Below, piece by piece: positions 52,998-61,954 of a DNA stretch of 64,000 nucleotides. The first letter of the stretch is position 1. Each line of letters begins with the position of its first letter. Position numbers and translations under genes: made by a program. Origin of the DNA: Terriglobia bacterium (GTDB taxonomy: Bacteria; Acidobacteriota; Terriglobia; Terriglobales; Acidobacteriaceae). The notes under the pieces were generated by a model. The model was not told where the DNA came from. It saw only the letters and a list, made by a program, of their open reading frames with translations, and did not search any database. The stretch is from contig JAIQEU010000015.1 of the NCBI GenBank assembly GCA_020073665.1, positions 1 through 64,000 on the forward strand, read 5' to 3'.

Positions 52998-55205
52998 ATG
53001 AGTGCGAACCCGACCAACGCGAGCCTGGAGTTGGCCAAGCAGACCATGGGATTGGCCGTGCCCGAGGGTTCGCGCCCTGTGGCCCCGGGATTTGAGGCGT
53101 TGCAGGCACTGCTGGCCTTCTCTTCCCTGCACGAGCAGATTCGGCAACGCCGCGCCCGCGAAATGCGCAACGGCGCACGTTTGAGTCCCGAAGACGCCTG
53201 GGAGCTCGAGCAGTTTGTTCTGGATGACGTGCTGCAACTGGTGGCCGAGCGTGCCTTGGCGCTGACTGGCTGCGACGGGGTGGCCATTGCCTTGGCCGAA
53301 GGTGACGAAATCATCTGCCGGGCTTCGTCGGGAGAGATCGCTCCGGACGCGGGAGCGGGGCTGGATCCCAACTCCGGCTTTTCCGGTGCTTGCCTACGAA
53401 CCGGCCACATCATCCGCTGCGATGATACCGAGAACGACCCGCGGGTCAACGTGCAGGCTTCCCGCCGACTGGGAGCACGCTCCATGGTGGCTGTGCCGCT
53501 GGCTGGCCAGCAGGGAGCGATCGGCCTGATCGAGGCCTTCTCCTACGATGCGCACGCCTTCAACGACAGTGACGTCCGCAGCTTGAATCTACTGTCTGAG
53601 CTCATCCTGTCAGCGCTGCGGCCGGAGGAAGAAGACCGGCTGGCCCAAGTCTCGCAACAGGTAGTGGCCCGAGCGGTGCTCCCCGAGCCTGCATGTGAGC
53701 CCGCGACTGCGTCGCCCGACGCCGAATCCGAAATTGCGGTTCCTTGCGAACTCGAAGCCAGCGACAACGGGGTACCTTTTTCCGGACCGGCCCCATTCGC
53801 CGAGTACGCACGCACCCAAAGTTCAAGGCCCGGCCTATTCGTGGTGTTTGCGGTGGTGCTATTCGCCATCGCGGTGGGCGCGGGAGTGTGGTGGACAATC
53901 CAGCATAAGGCACAGCCGGTAAAAGCCGTTGTTCCGCAAGCGGCGCCAGCCCCAGCCGCTGCTCCGCCCCCGGCCGCGAAGGCAACCACTGCCACTTCAC
54001 CGGAAGAACCGCCGCTTCCAGTTCCGACCGAACCGGCCAACAGCAGCTCGGCCGTCAAAGCCAAGCTGGCGGTGTTGCCGCAAGTTACTGGAATCCGGCA
54101 CTGGTCGTCCGCCGATGCCAGCACTGTCGCCGTGGACCTCCAGGATCAGGTGCAATACGAAGCGCACCGCTTGACCGATCCGGAGCGAATCTACATAGAC
54201 TTGCACGACACCGGCCTCTCGCCCGGACTGTTTGGGAAGACGATTGAGGTTGGCGATGGCCTGCTGTCCCGGGTTCGAATCGCCCAGCCGATGCCCGGCG
54301 TGACCCGCGTGGTTCTGGAGACCAAGGGCGGAGCAAACTTCTCCGTCAGCCTGGAGCCAAATCCTTATCGCCTGGTAGTGGAAGTTCGCGGCATAAACGC
54401 GCCGCCTAAGCCGCGCGCCAAGGTCGAATTGTTTGGGCCGGCGAATCCGTCCCAGGCAAAGACTGCGGCCCCGGTGAAGGTTTCGAGCGATGACCAGAAG
54501 CTCCGCGCCCAAGTTCCGAAATTCCGCATCGTTCTCGACGCCGGACACGGCGGCTGGGACCTGGGAACCGTAGGCCGCCAGGGTCTGCTCGAAAAGGACC
54601 TGGTGCTCGACATCGTCGGCCGGCTCGGTGAGTTGGTCAGCAAGCGCCTGGGCTCGGAAGTGATTTACACCCGTCAGGACGACAACTACGTCGCGCTGGA
54701 GAAGCGGGCTGAGATTGCCAACCAGTCGCAGGCCGACTTGTTCCTGTCGGTACACGCCAACTACAGCGTGCTTCCTTCCGCCCGTGGAGTTGAAACCTAT
54801 TACACCAATACCTTCTCCTCGGTCCACGCCCACACCAGAGACGCCGACAGTCCGCTGCAGAACGTGAGTTTTGCCAATGTGGACATCCGAGAGAAGGTAC
54901 AAGAGTCGCACCGCTTCGCAGCCAGCGTGCAGCGCGCGCTGTACGGCGCCCTGGCTTCGAAGAACTCGGGCATCCGCGACCGGGGCGTGAAAGAAGCTTC
55001 GTACGTGGTGCTGACCGGGACCTCGATGCCGGCGATTCTGGCGGAAGTTTCCTTCGTCAGCAGCCCCACCGATGAGCAGAACCTGCAGAGCTCGACCTAC
55101 CGCCAGCAGATTGCGGAGGCTTTGTATAAGGGTGTGGCGCGCTATGTGGCCACATTCCACAAAGTGAAGATGGCTAGCGCGGCGGCCAAGCCATCGTTAC
55201 GCTAG
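52998..55205 (+). CDS. GAF-TM-AMIN-Amidase_3 fusion: cell-wall amidase with a cytoplasmic sensor domain
   Basis: A 735-residue protein with four parts in order. Residues about 60-215 are a GAF domain (ALTGCDGVAIALAEGDEI, FSGACLRTGHIIRCDDTEND, LGARSMVAVPLAG). After a low-complexity stretch, one membrane helix (GLFVVFAVVLFAIAVGAGVWW, about 278-298) crosses the membrane. Residues about 363-470 are an AMIN domain (VTGIRHWSSADASTVAVDL, RIYIDLHDTGLS) that binds peptidoglycan or septal partners. Residues about 509-720 are an Amidase_3 domain with complete zinc and catalytic residues: VLDAGHGGWD, LLEKDLVLD, FLSVHANYS, AILAEVSF. The GAF end lies in the cytoplasm and the amidase in the periplasm, so an intracellular signal could control wall cleavage. 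A promoter inside an inverted repeat lies just upstream. Confidence 0.92.
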   Translation: MSANPTNASLELAKQTMGLAVPEGSRPVAPGFEALQALLAFSSLHEQIRQRRAREMRNGARLSPEDAWELEQFVLDDVLQLVAERALALTGCDGVAIALAEGDEIICRASSGEIAPDAGAGLDPNSGFSGACLRTGHIIRCDDTENDPRVNVQASRRLGARSMVAVPLAGQQGAIGLIEAFSYDAHAFNDSDVRSLNLLSELILSALRPEEEDRLAQVSQQVVARAVLPEPACEPATASPDAESEIAVPCELEASDNGVPFSGPAPFAEYARTQSSRPGLFVVFAVVLFAIAVGAGVWWTIQHKAQPVKAVVPQAAPAPAAAPPPAAKATTATSPEEPPLPVPTEPANSSSAVKAKLAVLPQVTGIRHWSSADASTVAVDLQDQVQYEAHRLTDPERIYIDLHDTGLSPGLFGKTIEVGDGLLSRVRIAQPMPGVTRVVLETKGGANFSVSLEPNPYRLVVEVRGINAPPKPRAKVELFGPANPSQAKTAAPVKVSSDDQKLRAQVPKFRIVLDAGHGGWDLGTVGRQGLLEKDLVLDIVGRLGELVSKRLGSEVIYTRQDDNYVALEKRAEIANQSQADLFLSVHANYSVLPSARGVETYYTNTFSSVHAHTRDADSPLQNVSFANVDIREKVQESHRFAASVQRALYGALASKNSGIRDRGVKEASYVVLTGTSMPAILAEVSFVSSPTDEQNLQSSTYRQQIAEALYKGVARYVATFHKVKMASAAAKPSLR

Positions 55206-55233
55206 CCGGGCAGGTTAACGCGAATACCTCTGT

Positions 55234-55239
55234 TAGAAA
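55234..55239 (+). promoter_or_regulatory. Extended -10 box of the GNAT gene, seven bases before the start
   Basis: TAGAAA preceded by TGT (an extended -10 element) ends seven bases before the ATG at 55247; no ribosome binding site lies between. This fits a leaderless transcript. Confidence 0.45.
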
Positions 55240-55246
55240 ATCGCAA

Positions 55247-55981
55247 ATGTCAAAGACTGAGCGTGTAAATCATCTAGGCCAACCGATCGGCTTCCCTCTT
55301 GACAATTGGACCACCCGCCCGCGTCCGCCGCGAAGTGCGATGGAAGGGCGATTTTGCCGGGTCGTGCCGATCGATCCCGAACGCCATGCCGCCGATCTGC
55401 ACGCCGCCAATCTGCAAGATGCCACCGGAAGCAACTGGACTTACCTGGCGTATGGGCCGTTCGAGCGTCTGGAGGATTATCGCGATTGGATGACCAAGAC
55501 CTGCCTGGGCAACGACCCGATGTTCCATGCAGTGGTGGATCGGGCGACCGGCCGTGCCGTCGGCGTGGCCAGCTATTTGCGGATCGACGAGCGCGCTGGT
55601 GTGATCGAAGTCGGGCATATTAACTACGCACCGCCTTTGCAACGCACCCCAGCTGCGACCGAGGCCATGTATCTGATGATGCGGCGCGTGTTCGACGAGT
55701 TGGGCTATCGCCGCTACGAGTGGAAGTGCGATGCGCTGAATGCACGCTCGCGTGCCTCCGCCCAGCGCCTGGGCTTTCGCTTCGAGGGAATATTTCGCCA
55801 AGCCACCGTCTACAAGAACCGCAACCGGAACACCGCGTGGTATTCCATCGTGGACAGCGAGTGGCCGGCGCTCAAAGCGACTTTTGCACGCTGGCTAGGC
55901 CCGGAGAATTTCGATGGCGCCGGGCAACAGCACCAGAGCCTGGCAAGCCTCACCGGGCCTTTGGTTGATCGTGCCGGCTGA
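55247..55981 (+). CDS. GNAT family acetyltransferase (RimJ/RimL-like)
   Basis: A 244-residue acetyltransferase of the COG1670 type: EGRFCRVVPIDPERHAADL, then DRATGRAVGVASYLRIDERA, GVIEVGHINYAPPLQRTPAATEAMYLM, the acetyl-CoA loop region, and RYEWKCDALNARSRASAQRLGFRFEGIFRQ at the core of the fold. Such enzymes acetylate N-terminal or side-chain amines of proteins or small molecules. The C-terminus (NFDGAGQQHQSLASLTG) is normal for the group up to the last residues. Its stop abuts a fragment of an unrelated gene on the other strand. Confidence 0.92.
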   Translation: MSKTERVNHLGQPIGFPLDNWTTRPRPPRSAMEGRFCRVVPIDPERHAADLHAANLQDATGSNWTYLAYGPFERLEDYRDWMTKTCLGNDPMFHAVVDRATGRAVGVASYLRIDERAGVIEVGHINYAPPLQRTPAATEAMYLMMRRVFDELGYRRYEWKCDALNARSRASAQRLGFRFEGIFRQATVYKNRNRNTAWYSIVDSEWPALKATFARWLGPENFDGAGQQHQSLASLTGPLVDRAG

Positions 55982-56121
55982 TAGCAATCAGCGACCGCCA
56001 CCGAGAGAACGGTATCGTCGGTGAACCGGCTTTCGGCAACAAAGAGCGGGAACTCTGTGGTTTTCAACCCGCGGAACTCGTGCACCGAGCCGATGATGTC
56101 ACCCGCGATTGCGCCTAGCAT
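55982..56121 (-). pseudogene. ADP-ribosylglycohydrolase, N-terminal fragment
   Basis: A reverse-strand ATG at 56121 opens with MLGAIAGDIIGSVHEFRG, then TTEFPLF and SRFTDDTVLSVAVADCYQ: the exact N-terminus of the DraG/ARH-type ADP-ribosylglycohydrolases, including the metal-binding FTDDT. After about 47 residues the similarity stops, at the end of the acetyltransferase gene, and the frame becomes unrelated sequence. The rest of the 260-residue enzyme is missing, so this is a remnant left by a deletion or insertion. Confidence 0.8.
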
Positions 56122-56195
56122 CCCAGCCCCCTGCCCGAAAACCAAGGCCATTAAACTTCAGAGATCGTGAATCCTGGATTCCCGTCGCGCCCCGG

Positions 56196-58328
56196 CTATG
56201 GCGCCGCCGCGATCCCTCCATACTTCTGCAGCCACTTCAACTCTTCGCGCACTTTGATCTTTCCGTGCCAGGGATCCTTATCCAGCGAGTGGCCTTCTCC
56301 GGGAAAGAGCAACAGCGTGCTAGGGACGCCTAGAGTGTGCAGCGCGCGGTCGAGCAGGTAGTCCTCCAGCACTGCGACCCGGATATCATCCGCGCCCGCA
56401 ACCATGTGGGTGGGCGTCTTGACCTTGTCGATCTGGAAGATGGCGGCTTCGTCGTGATAGCGCTGGGCCGCCTCCCAGGGCAATCCGCCCAGAAAGTAGG
56501 CGTCGTCGAAAGTGGTGTCGTCGTTGCCCCAGTTGGCAACGTTCTCTACCGCACCAGCGCCGGTGACCGCAGCCTTGAAGCGCGTGGTCTGGGTGATCAG
56601 CCAGTTGGTCATGTATCCTCCATAGCTGTAGCCGCCGATGGCGAGGTGGTCGGGATCGGCAATCCCATCCTTCACCAGCGCGTCTACTCCTGCGAGGATG
56701 TCTTTACCCGGACGGGAAACCATTTCCGGGACAATTCCCATGAGGAATTTGTCGCCGTAGCCGCTGGAGCCGCGGTAGTTGGGCTCGAAGACAAGCCATC
56801 CTTGATTCGCCGCCAGCCGGTCCCACACGTACCAGTCGGCTTCGAAGTGGTCACCGTCGGCGTCGGCCGGGCCGCCGTGAATGAATACGAACATGGGCAG
56901 ATTTTTCGCTTCGAACTTTCCCGGTGGGTACATGAGCATGCCCTCAACCTGGGTACCATCCTCGGCGGTCCAGCGATAGAGCTTGCCTTTGGGTAGGTCG
57001 CGTTCGGTAAACAGTTTGTTAAACGACGTGATGGGCCGGGCGTCGGCTAGCTTGTCAATGCTGTCGGCCAGGTAAACTTCTGCCGGCTTTTCCAGGCTCG
57101 AGTACACAAACGCAACTTTGGGAGAGCGCTCCGCCGCCGCTACATGTTCGTAGGTGCCAGGCCAGTTCGATCGCTTTGCAAAAGGCGCCGATGGTTGCGA
57201 TTCAGAATACAGTTGCACCTCGGTTCCCAGGCGGGCAGCCAACAGGGGCGCGCCATCTGGGGTGAGCGCATAAGGTGACACGGCACCGCCGAAATCACTG
57301 GCCCAGCGTTGTACATCACCGGTATCGGCGTTGACCCAGTACAGGCGCGGCTGCGTGTCTTTGTACTTTCCTTCGACCGAACCAATCTCGATTTCGAAGA
57401 AGACATGCTTGTTGTCATGCGCCCATCGGATATCCTGCTCTACGGCCTCGTTGTGAGTGAGCTGCCGCGGCGGGCGGTCAACAGAAGCCCCGACCAAATC
57501 GACGGCGTAGATTTCGTACTCGCCAATCAATTCGTTGCGCTCGGAAATTGACTCGCTCATAAACGCCAGCCGGCGTCCATCTGGGGAAACTACCAGTTCC
57601 TGCGCTCGCCACGGTGTCGTGGCCACAGGGTGGGAGCCCGGAGTCGCACCGGATGCGTTCTCCGAGTCGTCTGCCGGCTTGGTACCGGCTGCGGCATTCC
57701 GGGCCAACGCGTCCGCAACCTCGAGGCTGAAAATCATGTCGCCCCGTTCGGCGGCACGGTATTGCTCGACATCCTTCCATTCTTTTTTGTAGGCGTCCTT
57801 CTGGGCTTTGGTCCAAGGCGTTCGAGTAGCAAAGTATAAAGTGCGTGAGTCCGGCGACCAGGCAAAGGCGTGGACGCTCTCCTCGCCCTGGGTCGCAGGA
57901 AAGGCTTCGCCGCCGCTAGGCGCGACCAGGTAGAGCTGGGATGCGCCTTCTTTATCCTTGGACTCGCTGTCGCCCGAGTCACCTTCTTTCCCGGTGCTTG
58001 GCTTGCGCTCGGAAAGAAATGCGATCCAACGCCCATCCGGCGACCACTCGGGCTTGCTGTCATGGCCCGACTGGGTTAGCTGAGTCAGGGCTCCCTGGCT
58101 ACGACCGTCATCGCGGTAAAGCCAGAGATCTTGGCGAAAGATGTTCTGCTCCCAGTCGGCGTGCTCGGCGCCGATCACAACCGAGTGCCCATCCGGCGAT
58201 ACCTTCACCGCCGTAAAGTCCACCGCGTTAAAGAATTCGTCGAGAGTGATTTTGGGTTTGTCGGCGGCAAGAGCGAAAACGGTTAGCAAAACAACCACGG
58301 AACAGAGTGACAGGTTTCGGTTCTTCAT
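56196..58328 (-). CDS. Exported S9 prolyl oligopeptidase family peptidase
   Basis: A 710-residue enzyme: a signal peptide (LCSVVVLLTVFALA), an N-terminal beta-propeller (WSPDGRWIAFLSER, FAWSPDSRTLYFATRT, LVVSPDGRRLAFMSE) and an alpha/beta hydrolase domain with the nucleophile in GGYSYGGYMTNW, an Asp in AGADDIRV and the His in FPGEGHSL. It should cleave peptides in the periplasm, most likely as a dipeptidyl- or acylaminoacyl-peptidase. Alone on its strand between the fragment at 55982 and the DUF885 gene. Confidence 0.93.
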   Translation of the reverse strand: MKNRNLSLCSVVVLLTVFALAADKPKITLDEFFNAVDFTAVKVSPDGHSVVIGAEHADWEQNIFRQDLWLYRDDGRSQGALTQLTQSGHDSKPEWSPDGRWIAFLSERKPSTGKEGDSGDSESKDKEGASQLYLVAPSGGEAFPATQGEESVHAFAWSPDSRTLYFATRTPWTKAQKDAYKKEWKDVEQYRAAERGDMIFSLEVADALARNAAAGTKPADDSENASGATPGSHPVATTPWRAQELVVSPDGRRLAFMSESISERNELIGEYEIYAVDLVGASVDRPPRQLTHNEAVEQDIRWAHDNKHVFFEIEIGSVEGKYKDTQPRLYWVNADTGDVQRWASDFGGAVSPYALTPDGAPLLAARLGTEVQLYSESQPSAPFAKRSNWPGTYEHVAAAERSPKVAFVYSSLEKPAEVYLADSIDKLADARPITSFNKLFTERDLPKGKLYRWTAEDGTQVEGMLMYPPGKFEAKNLPMFVFIHGGPADADGDHFEADWYVWDRLAANQGWLVFEPNYRGSSGYGDKFLMGIVPEMVSRPGKDILAGVDALVKDGIADPDHLAIGGYSYGGYMTNWLITQTTRFKAAVTGAGAVENVANWGNDDTTFDDAYFLGGLPWEAAQRYHDEAAIFQIDKVKTPTHMVAGADDIRVAVLEDYLLDRALHTLGVPSTLLLFPGEGHSLDKDPWHGKIKVREELKWLQKYGGIAAAP

Positions 58329-58421
58329 AGGGGTCTAGGAATGACGTATATACTGGCGCACCCGTCTACGCAAATCGAAGGTCACGGGGTTTCGACTCCG
58401 GGTCACATCGCCAGAAGACAT

Positions 58422-60107
58422 TCACCGCAAGTGATCGAGCGCATCTACTTCATCCTTTAAACCGAGATATTCCCAACGTTGCAACGCAATTGGAACATTC
58501 CCGTTTTGCCAGAGAAAATCATGGAGCCCGCGCAGGCTGAAGGCCTTGCCCTTCTGGCGGCGGGCATCGGCGAGAAACCGGGATATCTGGAGTTTGCCGA
58601 TCTGGTACGAGATCGCCTGGCCGGGAGTGGAAGCGAAATTCGATGCCTCGGAGTGCGCGGTCTTGGCATCCATGGGCACGGCTGTCCTCAAATACTCCGC
58701 TGCCTGCTCGATGGTAAACTCTCCCAGCGCGAGTTTGACGTCGACTTCTACACGCAGCGCGCGCAAGCGCATGAAGTTCCAAATAATCTCGCGCGTGCGC
58801 GGGCTGTCGTCAAACAGGCCGGCGTGCATCATCATCTCTTCCGCGTAGAAACCGATGCCCTCGCTGGCGCTGGAATCGTAGTAGTGGCGGCGGAGGAGAT
58901 CGGGATTGGCCCAGGAGAGCGCCAACTGAAAGTAGTGGCCGGGCACGCCCTCGTGAACCAACAAAGGCCGCGTGTCCTTGGCCGCGCTTAGCGCGAAGTA
59001 GCCAAGGCTGGGGCTGGGCGGATTGATGTAGCGGGTGCCGTTCTCCTTCAAACGGCTTGGTCCGGTGAAATCATCGGTCTCGCCAAGTTGGAGCGGCGCA
59101 AGGTATGGCGGCATCTTGGCCAACCGGTAATGCTGCATCCAGGCGGGAACACTGAGAATGTCTTTCTCTTCCAGGTAGCGGCGCACCGCCAGCTCATCTT
59201 TTTCTTCCCGTGCAATCTGCTCAGCCTCGTCTTTGAACAAGGTCAATTGGGGCACGCCCAAGTTGCGGTGCTCTTCGTAGGTCTGGGATGCCACGGCCCG
59301 CGCCCATTCCTGCCGGCCGATAGCCAACAACTGTTCAGGAGTAAACGGCAGCAGGGCCACGTTCTTCAGGAAAAAGACGTACTGCTCGCGGCCAACCGCG
59401 GTCCCGGCGGACATTGTGGGCAAGCGTTGCAAGAGCCAATCGCGGTAGGCTTCCAAAGCCACGATCGCTTGCTCGGCCGTCGAGTCGAGATCACGCGCGG
59501 CTGCGGGATCAAGCAAAGGTTTCAGTTCATGAACCGACTCCAGCAACGATGCACGTACGTCCTCCAGGTCGGCGAGCGCAAGCCGGGCAAACGGGCCGAC
59601 CGGCTGGGTCAGGTTCTTCTTGCCGTCCTCTAGAATTGTGGGAACCGCAGCCAGGATGGCCACGATTTGCTTGCTGCGAACCACGTCGAACGGCGGGGGC
59701 GGCAGCAGCGCCTCGAAATACGCTCCCACACTCTGTTCAACGTAGAACTCGGGATTTCGCTGCCAGATCTGAAGCACCTCCAGTTCCCAGCGTACCCGCG
59801 CCAGTGCTGATCCCAACAGGCGATAGTCCACTTGGCGTGCCACCGGCCCAGCGGAAGGCTCCATTTTTTTCCAGCGGCTCTCGAAGCCCTCAAGTTGCTT
59901 CTGATATCCAGCCACCGCGGCCGGGGACCAGTCCGGCACCCACCCGGCAGGACGCTCCAGGCGCAGAATGTCATCAAAAGTGACCGGTTGCTCAGAGGCG
60001 CGCCAGGCCCAGAAATCGCGCGCCAGGTCGTCCAAAGAATCGGCGCGTAGAGTTGTTACGGTAAGAATCAGGATCAACAACAGCTGGATTCTGACGACAC
60101 GTTTCAT
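58422..60107 (-). CDS. Exported DUF885 family protein (putative metallopeptidase)
   Basis: A 561-residue protein with a signal peptide (IQLLLILILTVTTLRA) and the DUF885 fold: an all-helical domain with the motif HEGVPGHYFQLALS (HExxxGH) and a downstream EGIGFYAEEMMM that would supply the third ligand, as in gluzincins. Such proteins are common in Acidobacteria and are thought to be carboxypeptidase-like enzymes. It is co-directional with the S9 peptidase 94 bases downstream, a likely peptide-degrading pair. Confidence 0.9.
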   Translation of the reverse strand: MKRVVRIQLLLILILTVTTLRADSLDDLARDFWAWRASEQPVTFDDILRLERPAGWVPDWSPAAVAGYQKQLEGFESRWKKMEPSAGPVARQVDYRLLGSALARVRWELEVLQIWQRNPEFYVEQSVGAYFEALLPPPPFDVVRSKQIVAILAAVPTILEDGKKNLTQPVGPFARLALADLEDVRASLLESVHELKPLLDPAAARDLDSTAEQAIVALEAYRDWLLQRLPTMSAGTAVGREQYVFFLKNVALLPFTPEQLLAIGRQEWARAVASQTYEEHRNLGVPQLTLFKDEAEQIAREEKDELAVRRYLEEKDILSVPAWMQHYRLAKMPPYLAPLQLGETDDFTGPSRLKENGTRYINPPSPSLGYFALSAAKDTRPLLVHEGVPGHYFQLALSWANPDLLRRHYYDSSASEGIGFYAEEMMMHAGLFDDSPRTREIIWNFMRLRALRVEVDVKLALGEFTIEQAAEYLRTAVPMDAKTAHSEASNFASTPGQAISYQIGKLQISRFLADARRQKGKAFSLRGLHDFLWQNGNVPIALQRWEYLGLKDEVDALDHLR

Positions 60108-60144
60108 TTATCGACCTCAATCGTTCAAAGCTCTTGCGATATCG

Positions 60145-60759
60145 TTACTGCGCGGTTTCGGCGTTCTTCAGCGCGTCATCCAGGCTCTGATTGCTTCGCG
60201 GAGCACTGCCTTCGATCAGCCGCCAGCCGTCGTCGTAATGACGGAAGGCCACAGTCGAGTTGTATTGCACGCCCCCGGCATTCAGAGCCGCGCCGACTTC
60301 GTTCAGCGGCGCCCACTTCCAGCGAAACTCCACATCCGCAAAATTACCTTCTTTGCTGATGCCGGTCACCGCCACCAGTTCCCTTCTCGCCACCGGCACG
60401 CTGAAGAATTGGGAAGTAGCTGCATCCTTGGGGATCAGATCGCGGAAGGTCTCGACCCCGAGCGGCGTCAGCGCCACATCCCAGCATGCCGGAGGTGCTC
60501 CCCGGGGTGCCGCATTCGGACCGCACGGCACGGCAGCGCCGGTTATCCAGCCGCGGTGCTGCAGCAGCAGGTACTCCGGCGAAGCGTAGTCCTTGCTGGA
60601 AATCACCCCGGTGCGTAACCAGAATTGCTGCGTGGTTTTGAAAGTTTCCGACCCGGCGATCAGGTCGGCCGCCAGCCGCCGGGTCAGAAAATCGCGAGGC
60701 GAACAAGCCACTGCCATACACAAGCAGGTCACGATCAGGGAAATCCGCAGTCTCGGCAT
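60145..60759 (-). CDS. Lipoprotein of unknown function
   Basis: A 204-residue protein with a lipoprotein signal (LRISLIVTCLCMAVACSPRD, lipobox AVAC at Cys19). The mature domain has two Cys (VPCGPNAAPRG, ACWDV) and a beta pattern (VEFRWKWAPLNEVG, VAFRHYDDGWRLIEG) that recalls NTF2-like or SCP2-unrelated folds but cannot be assigned. It ends 37 bases from the DUF885 start. Start at 60759 is taken as the ATG that opens the signal sequence; the frame is open further upstream inside the amrS tail. Confidence 0.78.
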   Translation of the reverse strand: MPRLRISLIVTCLCMAVACSPRDFLTRRLAADLIAGSETFKTTQQFWLRTGVISSKDYASPEYLLLQHRGWITGAAVPCGPNAAPRGAPPACWDVALTPLGVETFRDLIPKDAATSQFFSVPVARRELVAVTGISKEGNFADVEFRWKWAPLNEVGAALNAGGVQYNSTVAFRHYDDGWRLIEGSAPRSNQSLDDALKNAETAQ

Positions 60760-60776
60760 GCAGTTGGGTTGGTGGC

Positions 60777-61901
60777 TCAGTTGTGGATTGTAACCAAACG
60801 CGAGGGCCGGCGGGGCAAGAAAGGACGGTCGGCCGCCTGCCCTTCGAACCTCGACGCCCACCGCCCCGGAACCGGCGTTCGGCAGGATGGACAGCAGCCT
60901 TCCGGGGTGAGCCGGTAATCCTCAATGTAGTAGCCATGCCGCTTGATCAACACCTGCCCGCAAGCGTGACAGCGCGTGTCCTCCAGGTCACCCACCATGC
61001 TGGGCAAGTTGCCGGCATAAACATGCCGCAGGCCAGCCGTCTTGCCGGCCGCGGCGGCGCGAAGCAGATCCTGAGGGCGGGTGTCGCCGGGATCGGTCAT
61101 CTTGTAGTCCTTGTGAAAGGCCGTCACATGCCAGGGAATCTCGGGCGAGACGCCGGCAATAAATTCCGTCAATCTGCGCAGTTCCTCCTCTGAATCGTTA
61201 AATCCGGGAATGAGCAAAGTCACGATCTCGATCCAAATGCCCATCTGGTGGAGACTCCGGATGGTCTCCAAGATGGGAGCGAGGCGACCTCCTAGCCTGC
61301 GATAGTGGTGATCGTCGAAACTCTTCAAGTCAACTTTATAGAGATCTATCCACGGGCGCAGATATTCGAGCACTTGCGGCGTGCCATTGCCGTTGGAGAC
61401 GAATCCGGTGATGAGGCCGGCTGCCTTGGCTTGTTTGAAAATCGCCACCGCCCACTCGCTGGTGATGAGCGGCTCGTTGTAAGTGCTCACCAGTACCTTG
61501 GCCCCCTGCTGGATGGCGTCTTGCACCAAGGCCTCCGGCGAAGCCTGGAGCGGCGGAGACACCGCGTTCGGATCACGCAACGCTTGCGAGGTCACCCAGT
61601 TCTGGCAATACCCACAGTGGAGATCGCAGCCCAGCATTCCGAAACTGTAAGCCAGCGCTCCCGGGTAGGCGTGGAAAAAGGGCTTTTTCTCGATGGGATC
61701 GCACTGCACCCCGCCAACGTATCCCCAAGGCACGTAAAGCACGCCGCCTTGGTTATAGCGGACCTTGCATACGCCGGGTTGACCTTCAGGGATGGGGCAG
61801 CAGTGACCGCAGGCGTAGCAGCGCACGCGGTTGCAGTCCAGCTTTTCGTACAAGTCCCCCTCGCGAACGTGTTCGTAAACGAGGTCGCGAAGGGTGGCCA
61901 T
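60777..61901 (-). CDS. amrS: AmmeMemoRadiSam system radical SAM enzyme
   Basis: A 374-residue COG1180-type radical SAM protein. An N-terminal Cys cluster (RCYACGHCCPIPEGQPGVCKV) precedes the radical SAM motif GCDLHCGYCQNW (CxxxCxxC) and GFVSNGNGTP, with NLP-type family landmarks YNEPLITSEW and TAFHKDYKMTDPGDT. The C-terminal end has two further CxxC pairs (TRCHACG and CCPSC), probably zinc. In the known system AmrS acts with a MEMO and an AMMECR1 protein; neither is visible beside it, so it may be an orphan or its partners lie elsewhere. Confidence 0.93.
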   Translation of the reverse strand: MATLRDLVYEHVREGDLYEKLDCNRVRCYACGHCCPIPEGQPGVCKVRYNQGGVLYVPWGYVGGVQCDPIEKKPFFHAYPGALAYSFGMLGCDLHCGYCQNWVTSQALRDPNAVSPPLQASPEALVQDAIQQGAKVLVSTYNEPLITSEWAVAIFKQAKAAGLITGFVSNGNGTPQVLEYLRPWIDLYKVDLKSFDDHHYRRLGGRLAPILETIRSLHQMGIWIEIVTLLIPGFNDSEEELRRLTEFIAGVSPEIPWHVTAFHKDYKMTDPGDTRPQDLLRAAAAGKTAGLRHVYAGNLPSMVGDLEDTRCHACGQVLIKRHGYYIEDYRLTPEGCCPSCRTPVPGRWASRFEGQAADRPFLPRRPSRLVTIHN

Positions 61902-61954
61902 GGGGCACTCTCTGACTTTATTCTAAACCTGGTGGCCAGCGGATAACCGTGCGA

